Below are positions 13,865 to 18,244 of a stretch of 18,244 nucleotides of DNA, piece after piece. Made by a program: the position numbers and the translations under genes. The stretch is from Pseudomonadota bacterium (GTDB lineage: Bacteria > Pseudomonadota > Gammaproteobacteria > Burkholderiales > Burkholderiaceae). The stretch is taken from contig JAEZQX010000434.1 of NCBI GenBank assembly GCA_023441105.1, forward strand, positions 1 through 18,244. Reading direction: 5' to 3'. The notes under the pieces are model-generated. The model saw nothing but the letters and a program-made list of their open reading frames with translations, did no database searches and was not told the origin of the DNA. Positions within the stretch are counted from its first letter, which is position 1. The number at the start of each line of letters is the position of its first letter.

Positions 13865-14161
13865 ATGAGCTACCTTGTTCTCTGCACATTTGATTTGAAG
13901 GGCGCAACCAGCCAGGACTACCAGACCGCGTACGCGGAGCTAGGGAAGATTGGCATTCACAAAGTCCACAAGACTGCCGAGGGATCAAAAGCCGTGATCC
14001 CGACTACGGCCGCTATGGGGTTCTTCTCGGGGTCGAGCGCAAGTTCGGTTTGCGACTCGATTCGCGACCGCGTGAAGATTGCCTTCAGATCCCGAGGACT
14101 GCGGTCTGAACTCTTTTTTGTCGCGGCTGATAACTGGGCGTGGATCGCTGATGCGACCTAG
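13865..14161 (+). CDS. Small Cas2/VapD-like (ferredoxin-fold) protein
   Basis: The 98-aa protein follows the pattern of small Cas2-like ferredoxin-fold proteins (the group sometimes annotated SinR-like). An N-terminal strand ends in Asp (SYLVLCTFDL, Asp10). A helix follows (SQDYQTAYAELGKIG), then a strand region (HKVHKTAEGSKAVIP), a helix (SASSVCDSIRDRVKIAF) and a strand (SELFFVAA) before a Trp-containing end. Some Cas2 and VapD relatives are nucleases; Asp10 matches the metal-binding position of Cas2 in this alignment by eye. No cas1 gene or CRISPR repeat is present, so an adaptation role is unlikely. ATG 13865 has AGGAG six bases upstream; the longer frame from 13640 begins inside the terminator and is rejected. 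It is the last gene before the right end of the island. Confidence 0.65.
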   Translation: MSYLVLCTFDLKGATSQDYQTAYAELGKIGIHKVHKTAEGSKAVIPTTAAMGFFSGSSASSVCDSIRDRVKIAFRSRGLRSELFFVAADNWAWIADAT

Positions 14162-14164
14162 CAA

Positions 14165-14184
14165 CTGCGTGCAGGTTGCGTGCA
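14165..14184 (+). repeat. Right paired octamers, candidate integrase arm sites
   Basis: Two direct copies of TGCGTGCA (14166-14173 and 14177-14184) are 3 bp apart, the first preceded by C, exactly as at the left end and in the same orientation. The last copy ends 70 bp before the attachment core. The only other copy I noticed in the window is within the histidine kinase gene near 265. Confidence 0.55.
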
Positions 14185-14203
14185 GCCTGTAGCAGAGCAG
14201 AGA

Positions 14204-14227
14204 AAGCCAGCCCCTTGGGGCTGGCTT
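14204..14227 (-). terminator. Island-supplied terminator downstream of tRNA-Lys
   Basis: An 11-bp perfect inverted repeat (14204-14214 with 14217-14227, core GCCAGCCCC) is followed on the minus strand by TTTCTCT. It lies about 28 bp beyond the tRNA 3' end. It may also stop plus-strand transcription from the Cas2-like gene, where a weaker T-tract follows. Confidence 0.65.
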
Positions 14228-14254
14228 AAGTGCTTGATAGACAAGCTAAAAGAC

Positions 14255-14301
14255 TGGTAGGCCGTGCTGGATTCGAACCAGCGACCAACGGATTAAAAGT
14301 C
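14255..14301 (-). repeat. Right attachment repeat inside the intact tRNA-Lys
   Basis: This 47-bp segment is identical to 4344-4390. It covers the 3' part of tRNA-Lys including the anticodon loop and CCA. Since the element supplies this copy, the tRNA stays functional after integration. Confidence 0.95.
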
Positions 14302-14330
14302 CGCTGCTCTACCAGCTGAGCTAACGACCC
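14255..14330 (-). tRNA. tRNA-Lys (anticodon TTT), integration target
   Basis: On the minus strand a 76-nt tRNA folds fully: acceptor stem GGGTCGT with ACGGCCT (including G-T pairs), D arm AGCTCAGCTGGTAGAGC, anticodon stem CGGA/TCCG with loop CTTTTAA, T arm GCTGG-TTCGAAT-CCAGC and encoded CCA. The anticodon TTT (14295-14297) reads AAA/AAG lysine codons. It lies downstream of cpoB on the same strand and may be co-transcribed with the tol-pal cluster or have its own promoter. Confidence 0.98.
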
Positions 14331-14341
14331 ACTCGCCGATT

Positions 14342-14364
14342 CGAAGTTCAGACTTCGAACTTCG
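14342..14364. repeat. Short inverted repeat between cpoB and tRNA-Lys
   Basis: CGAAGTTC (14342-14349) pairs with GAACTTCG (14357-14364) around a 7-nt loop. No T-run follows. It may be an RNA processing hairpin just upstream of the tRNA on the minus-strand transcript. Confidence 0.35.
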
Positions 14365-14448
14365 GTTCCGGTGAAGACGATGATGTTATCAAATCGCGCG
14401 GAGGCGGGTCAAACCGCCGGGTTCGCCAAGCGCCGCGCCAGGTTGCTC

Positions 14449-15267
14449 CTAGCGCAGCGCGGCCAGCCTTTCCTTGGCGGCGCCCGATGCCGGCGTGCCG
14501 GGATACTTCTCGCCGATGGTCCTGAAGGTCTCGCGCGCCGACTTGCGGTCCCCGGCATCCGCCTGCGCGTTGCCGAGGATCAGCATGCCATCCGGCACCC
14601 GCGGGTTGTCGGGGAAGCGGCGGGCCATCTGCTCGAGCGTACTGATGGCGCCCTTCTGCTCGCCGGCCGCATAGTGCGCGCCGCCCTGCCAGTACAGGAC
14701 CCAGGGCAGGTATGCGCTGTCGGGATAGGACTTCTGGAACGACTGGAAGGCACTGACCGCGCCCTTGAAATCGCTGCCGCGGAACACCTCGAGGGCGGCA
14801 TCGTAGGCGCGTTTCTCGTTCTGGTCGACCGAGAACGTCTTCTCGTCGAGCGTGACCTGCACCGGCTCGAACTGCTTGAGGCGGGTGTCGAGCGCGGCAG
14901 TGAGGTCCTTCTGCTGCTTGCGCGTCTGCGACAACTCGTTGTACTGCACCTCCAGCTGGCCGCGCAGGCGCGCGACCTCCTGGCGGAGCGCCTCGAGCTG
15001 GTTCTGCTGGTCGAGGTTGACCCGTTGGCCCTGCTCGAGGCGAACCAGGCGCTGCTCCATGTCCGCCTGCTGGCGGCCGAGCTCGTTCAGCTGCTTCAAG
15101 GTCTCGCGCTGGAAGACGTCCAGCTTGCCGCGTACCTCGAGCACCGCCTTGCGCGCCTCGTCGTCGCCGAAGAGCGCCCACGCGGGCGTGGCGAAGCTGC
15201 CCACGGCGATCAGCAGGCCGACGGCCAGCGACGTGGTGCGGGCAGTGGTGGATCGGATGGGCATCAT
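14449..15267 (-). CDS. cpoB: Cell division coordinator CpoB (YbgF), periplasmic
   Basis: The 272-aa protein has a signal peptide (hydrophobic 13-28, likely cleavage after AWA at about 31). A coiled-coil trimerisation region follows (about 50-130, rich in Leu, Gln, Arg and Glu). The C-terminal TPR domain (about 152-272) carries YDAALEVFRGSDFKGAVSAF, YPDSAYLPWVLYWQGGAHYA and FRTIGEKYPGTPASGAAK. CpoB links Tol-Pal action with peptidoglycan synthesis during cell constriction. It is the last gene of the tol-pal cluster, 61 bp after pal. ATG 15267 (tandem with 15264) is chosen because GGAG precedes it and the signal peptide starts there; the frame continues upstream into pal sequence, which is rejected. 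Confidence 0.93.
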   Translation of the reverse strand: MMPIRSTTARTTSLAVGLLIAVGSFATPAWALFGDDEARKAVLEVRGKLDVFQRETLKQLNELGRQQADMEQRLVRLEQGQRVNLDQQNQLEALRQEVARLRGQLEVQYNELSQTRKQQKDLTAALDTRLKQFEPVQVTLDEKTFSVDQNEKRAYDAALEVFRGSDFKGAVSAFQSFQKSYPDSAYLPWVLYWQGGAHYAAGEQKGAISTLEQMARRFPDNPRVPDGMLILGNAQADAGDRKSARETFRTIGEKYPGTPASGAAKERLAALR

Positions 15268-15328
15268 GTCAGTTTCACTCCGGCAGGTTGCGGCGGCCGG
15301 CGCGCTCTCGCCGCTGCCGCCGCGGTTG

Positions 15329-15886
15329 CTAACGATAGCTGAGGTCGGCGCGGCGGTTTTCCGCCAGCGCGGCTTCATCGGTCCCGGTCGAGCGGGGCTT
15401 CTCTTCGCCGAAGCTGACCGACTCCATCTGCGCGTCGTCCACGCCGAGCGTGGCAAGGGCGCGGCGCACCGCATCCGCCCGCTTCTGGCCGAGCGCGAGG
15501 TTGTACTCGCGGCCGCCGCGCTCGTCGGTGTTGCCCTCGATCACGACCCGCTTGTTGCGATTGCCGGAGAGGTAGCGCGCATGCGCCTCCACCACCGACT
15601 GGTACTCGGGCTGCACGACGAAGCTGTCGTACTGGAAGTAGACGCTGCGCTTGGCCAGCGGGCTTGCGGGATCGTTGAGCGGATCCACTTCCGGCGCGAC
15701 GACCGGCGCCACGCCGCTCACGCTGCCGCTGAGGCTGGGATCCACCGTGGAGCCGCCCGAAGCGCTGGAGCCGTCGCGCTTCTCGATCTGCGCCGGCTCC
15801 TGCAGGTCCACGGAGGTGCAAGCGGCCAGCGCCGCGAGGCTCACGGCAAGGGTGGCCACACGAAGGTGGGGGAGGGGGGAAATCAT
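15329..15886 (-). CDS. pal: Peptidoglycan-associated lipoprotein Pal
   Basis: The 185-aa lipoprotein has a lipobox LAAC with Cys23 as lipidation site. A Ser/Gly/Pro-rich linker (about 25-75) and an OmpA-like domain follow: VYFQYDSF (82-89), EGNTDERGGREYNLALGQKR (117-136) and ENRRADLSY near the end. Asp121 and Arg136 fall at positions expected to contact diaminopimelate in peptidoglycan. It anchors the outer membrane to the wall and binds TolB. AAGGAG precedes ATG 15886. It lies 93 bp after tolB. Confidence 0.97.
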   Translation of the reverse strand: MISPLPHLRVATLAVSLAALAACTSVDLQEPAQIEKRDGSSASGGSTVDPSLSGSVSGVAPVVAPEVDPLNDPASPLAKRSVYFQYDSFVVQPEYQSVVEAHARYLSGNRNKRVVIEGNTDERGGREYNLALGQKRADAVRRALATLGVDDAQMESVSFGEEKPRSTGTDEAALAENRRADLSYR

Positions 15887-15979
15887 CGGTTGGCTCCTTT
15901 CAATGTGCCATTTGATGCAGTTGATGCGATGAGAGAAGAGCTTGCATGGCTCGTGCCGTCTGCCTGCCGCTGCCAGCCG

Positions 15980-17251
15980 CTACTTCGGGTACGGGCCCCA
16001 GGCGGGTTCCCGGATGTCGCCGCTGTTGCTGGTCAGGCGCTGCTTGATCCGGCCGTCGGTGGTGACGGCGATCAGGTATTCGCCGCCGCCTGCCTGCGTG
16101 GAATACATCACCCAGCGGCCATTGGGCGCGAAGCTGGGCGACTCTTCCCGGCCGCCATCGGTCAGGATGGTTTCGGTCCCGCTGGCGATGTTCTTCAGGG
16201 CGATGAAGAACTTGCCGTCGCGCCGGGACACGTAGGCCAGCAGCGCGCCGTCGGGACTGACGCGAGGCGACACGTTGTAGGTGGAGCCGAAGGTGACGCG
16301 GCTGGTGCTGCCGTCGGCCACGTTCATCCGGTAGATCTGCGGCGAGCCGCCGCGATCGGAGGTGAAATAGATCGATGCGCCGTCGGGCGCGAAGACCGGT
16401 TCGGTGTCGATGCCGCTCGACTGCGTCAGCCGCCGCGATTCGCCGCCGGTGGCGGCGATCAGGTAGATCTGCGAGCCGCCGTCGCGAGTGAGGGTGACGG
16501 CCAGTTGCGAGCCGTCGGGCGACCAGGCAGGCGCACTGTTGCTGCCGCGGAATTCCGCCACCGCCTTGCGCTGGCCGGTGGCGAGGGTGTGCACGTAGAC
16601 GATCGGCTTGCGCGCCTCGAACGACACGTAGGCGAGGCGGGTTCCGTCCGGCGACCAGGCCGGCGAGATGATCGGCTCGGCCGAGTTGAGCGCCGTCTGC
16701 ACGTTCTGGCCGTCCCAGTCCGCGATGTTCAGCTTGTAGCGGTTGCCCTGCTTGGTGACGAAGGCGATGCGGGTGGAGAAGATGCCCTTGATGCCGGTGA
16801 GCTTCTCGTAGACGGTGTCGGCGATCCGGTGTCCGGCGAGGCGGGCGTCGCCCTCGGCGGCCAGCAGCGACTCCTCGGCCAGCACGCTCTGCCGCACCGT
16901 GTCGACCAGCTTGTAGCGCACGTCCAGCCGGCCGTTGGCGGTGCGGTTGACCGATCCGACCAGGGCCGAATCCGCGCCCTGGTTGCGGAAGGCGCCGAGA
17001 TCCAGCGTCGAGGTCTCGGTCAGCGGGTCGGCGAGGTCGATGATCCGGAACATGCCGCTGCGGGCAAGATCCGAACGGATCACCGCATCCACCGCCGGCT
17101 GGGGCTTGCCCTGGCCGCCGAAGTTGGCGATGGCGATCGGCAGCTGGTTGGCGCCGACGCCGCTCACGTCGATGCGCATCTGGCTGTTGGCGACCCCGGA
17201 CAGAAGGCCTGCGAACAGCAAAAAGGTGAGGCGGAACAATAACTTGCTCAT
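15980..17251 (-). CDS. tolB: Tol-Pal translocation protein TolB
   Basis: The 423-aa periplasmic protein begins with a signal peptide (hydrophobic 8-20, cleavage near ANS). The N-terminal alpha/beta domain (about 25-170) contains LPIAIANFGG and SALVGSV. A six-bladed beta-propeller follows, shown by repeated WSPDG-type motifs (AWSPDGTRLAYVS, AWSPDGSQLAVTL, VFAPDGASIYFTSDRGG, RVSPDGALLAYVS, SFAPNGRWVMYS). TolB binds Pal and is moved by TolA when the Tol complex is energised. Length and layout are as in the family. The ribosome-binding site is weak. The gene lies 61 bp downstream of tolA. Confidence 0.97.
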   Translation of the reverse strand: MSKLLFRLTFLLFAGLLSGVANSQMRIDVSGVGANQLPIAIANFGGQGKPQPAVDAVIRSDLARSGMFRIIDLADPLTETSTLDLGAFRNQGADSALVGSVNRTANGRLDVRYKLVDTVRQSVLAEESLLAAEGDARLAGHRIADTVYEKLTGIKGIFSTRIAFVTKQGNRYKLNIADWDGQNVQTALNSAEPIISPAWSPDGTRLAYVSFEARKPIVYVHTLATGQRKAVAEFRGSNSAPAWSPDGSQLAVTLTRDGGSQIYLIAATGGESRRLTQSSGIDTEPVFAPDGASIYFTSDRGGSPQIYRMNVADGSTSRVTFGSTYNVSPRVSPDGALLAYVSRRDGKFFIALKNIASGTETILTDGGREESPSFAPNGRWVMYSTQAGGGEYLIAVTTDGRIKQRLTSNSGDIREPAWGPYPK

Positions 17252-17312
17252 CGGATGATTATAGTCACGTTAAATGTGGGTGCGGCGCGGCGCGAGCGCC
17301 TTTTGTTGCGCC

Positions 17313-18244
17313 TCAGTCCTTGGGTCCATGCGACACGGTCAGGGCGGAAGCACAGGCGCCGTTGGTGGGGCAGGGGAACGGGTCGGTGCGCCGGATGGCG
17401 CGCTCCGCCGCCAGGTCCCAGGCCGGGGTGCCGCTCGAGCGGGTGAGCTGCACGCTGGTGATCTTGCCGTTGGGCTGCAGCTTCACCTCGAACACCGCCC
17501 GCGGATTGCCCTGGATCTCCTGCGCGAAGATGGTGTTGGCGCGCACCGCCGAGCTGACCCGGGCGGCATAGCCGCCGTCGCTGGCGCCCGAGGTCGCGCC
17601 GCGCGGTGCGGTGGCGCCGGCCTGGCCCGCCTGGCTGAGCAGCGCATTGATGGCCGCCTCGCGTGCCGCGCGCTGCTGGGCGGCTGCCTTCTCCGCCTCG
17701 GCGCGCTTCTCGGCTTCCTCCTTGGCCGCGGCGGCCTTCTTCTCCGCCGCCGCCTTCTCGGCGGCTGCCTTCTCGGCGGCAAGCTTGCGCTCTTCCTCCC
17801 TGCGGCGGCGGTCTTCCTCCGCCTTGCGCTTCTCTTCCTCCGCCGCCTTGCGGGCTTCCGCGAGCTTGCGTTCCTCTTCCTTCTGCCGTTCGGCTTCGCG
17901 CTTCTTCGCTTCGGCGAGCTTGCGCTCCTCCTCGCGCCGGCGCTCCTCTTCGCGCTGGCGTGCCTCCGCCTGCCGGCGTTCCTCGAGCTTGCGCTCCTCC
18001 TCGAGCTTGCGGGCGGCCGCGACCTTGCGCTCCTCCTCCTCGCGCTTGCGCTCGGCCTGGCGCTGGCGCTCCTCCTCGAGCTTCCTGGCGGCGAGCTCGC
18101 GCTCCTGCTCGGCACGGCGCTGCTCCTCCTCCTCGCGCTTGCGCTCCTCTTCCTGCTTGCGCTGCTCCTCGATGCGGATGGCGGGATCGACGGGGGTCGG
18201 CGCCGGCGGGGGCGGCGGGGCGGGCGGTGGCGGCGGTGGCGGGG
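17313..18244 (-). CDS. tolA: TolA, 3' part (gene runs off the right edge)
   Basis: About 309 codons are visible, in one open frame up to the window edge. From the edge inwards there is a Pro-rich stretch, then a long Lys/Glu/Arg/Ala helical domain built of EEERK- and AEKAAA-like units (about 17640-18190), then a Gly/Ala/Ser linker, and the C-terminal TolA III domain (RANTIFAQEIQGNPRAVFEV, LQPNGKITSVQLTRSSG, AWDLAAERAIRRTDPFP). TolA spans the periplasm from the inner membrane and uses proton-motive force from TolQR to pull on TolB-Pal. The N-terminal membrane anchor and start codon are outside the window. The repetitive GC-rich coding gives spurious open frames on both strands. Confidence 0.95.
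   Translation of the reverse strand, partial: PPPPPPPAPPPPPAPTPVDPAIRIEEQRKQEEERKREEEEQRRAEQERELAARKLEEERQRQAERKREEEERKVAAARKLEEERKLEERRQAEARQREEERRREEERKLAEAKKREAERQKEEERKLAEARKAAEEEKRKAEEDRRRREEERKLAAEKAAAEKAAAEKKAAAAKEEAEKRAEAEKAAAQQRAAREAAINALLSQAGQAGATAPRGATSGASDGGYAARVSSAVRANTIFAQEIQGNPRAVFEVKLQPNGKITSVQLTRSSGTPAWDLAAERAIRRTDPFPCPTNGACASALTVSHGPKD

Larger units (their letters stand above)
4344..14301. mobile_element. Integrative genomic island in tRNA-Lys, about 9.9 kb
   Basis: A perfect 47-bp direct repeat of the tRNA-Lys 3' part bounds this region. The right copy belongs to the complete tRNA gene and the left copy is a fragment. A P4-type tyrosine integrase sits beside the left copy. 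Inside are an AlpA-like protein, a primase-helicase, a repeat cluster, a packed operon of unknown genes and several accessory genes. I see no capsid, tail, large terminase, relaxase or type IV secretion genes. A P4-like or PICI-like satellite, or a self-replicating integrative island, fits best. One repeat copy plus the interior gives a unit of 9911 bp. Confidence 0.9.

Noticed and set aside
14852..17242. 796-aa plus-strand frame across cpoB, pal and tolB
   Set aside because: It is a shadow frame. The three minus-strand genes are certain by their motifs, signal peptides and order.
17258..17263. TATAAT on the minus strand just before tolB as a promoter
   Set aside because: No -35-like box lies at the proper distance, and it is only 7 bp from the start codon within a likely operon.
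17483..18115. Arg/Ser/Ala-rich minus frame over the tolA coiled-coil region
   Set aside because: Its composition is an out-of-frame reading of the Lys/Glu/Ala repeats of tolA, whose frame leads without a stop into the TolA C-terminal domain.
17640..18190. Repetitive DNA with recurring CTCCTC and CTTGCG units
   Set aside because: It is not a CRISPR or satellite array. The repeats encode the helical domain of TolA and vary as expected for coding sequence.

Overview
The window is GC-rich proteobacterial DNA, most likely from a betaproteobacterium. The best taxonomic cue is the tolA-tolB-pal-cpoB cluster on the minus strand (14449-18244), followed directly by a tRNA-Lys(TTT) gene with an encoded CCA. 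No species can be named from the sequence alone.

Left chromosomal flank (1-4343): a hybrid histidine kinase with two near-duplicate PAS domains (minus, 231-2171), a divergent, probably Tat-exported SMP-30/gluconolactonase-like protein (plus, 2429-3574), a small hypothetical gene (minus, 3660-3986), and a minus-strand terminator at 4242-4271. That terminator probably served tRNA-Lys before the gene was split from it.

Middle (4344-14301): an integrated element of about 9.9 kb that entered the 3' part of tRNA-Lys. A perfect 47-bp direct repeat of the tRNA 3' part marks both ends (4344-4390 and 14255-14301). Inside each end lies a pair of TGCGTGCA octamers, good candidates for integrase arm sites. 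From left to right the element carries a P4-type tyrosine integrase with an unusual Gly in the HxxR box, a small AlpA-like DNA-binding protein, a 754-aa primase-helicase, and a repeat cluster placed like a P4-type replication origin. Next comes a tightly packed five-gene run of unknown function (9209-11357, one gene with a DUF5681-type N-terminus) that ends at a terminator. The right part (11525-14161) looks like lower-GC cargo: a two-TM protein, a winged-helix-like gene with its own promoter followed by a 62-aa gene, an orphan bidirectional terminator, and a small Cas2/VapD-like protein. No capsid, tail, large terminase, relaxase or conjugation genes are visible. The element is therefore best read as a replicating satellite-like or orphan integrative island rather than a complete phage or ICE. 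That classification is inference.

Right flank (14255-18244): intact tRNA-Lys, then cpoB, pal, tolB and the 3' part of tolA, all on the minus strand. Together they encode most of the Tol-Pal envelope-constriction machinery. tolA runs off the right edge, and tolQ and tolR would lie beyond it.

Most interesting for follow-up are the phased repeat cluster behind the primase-helicase, the matched octamer pairs at both ends, the integrase active-site substitution, the uncharacterised five-gene operon, and the small-RNA-like terminator region next to the Cas2-like gene.
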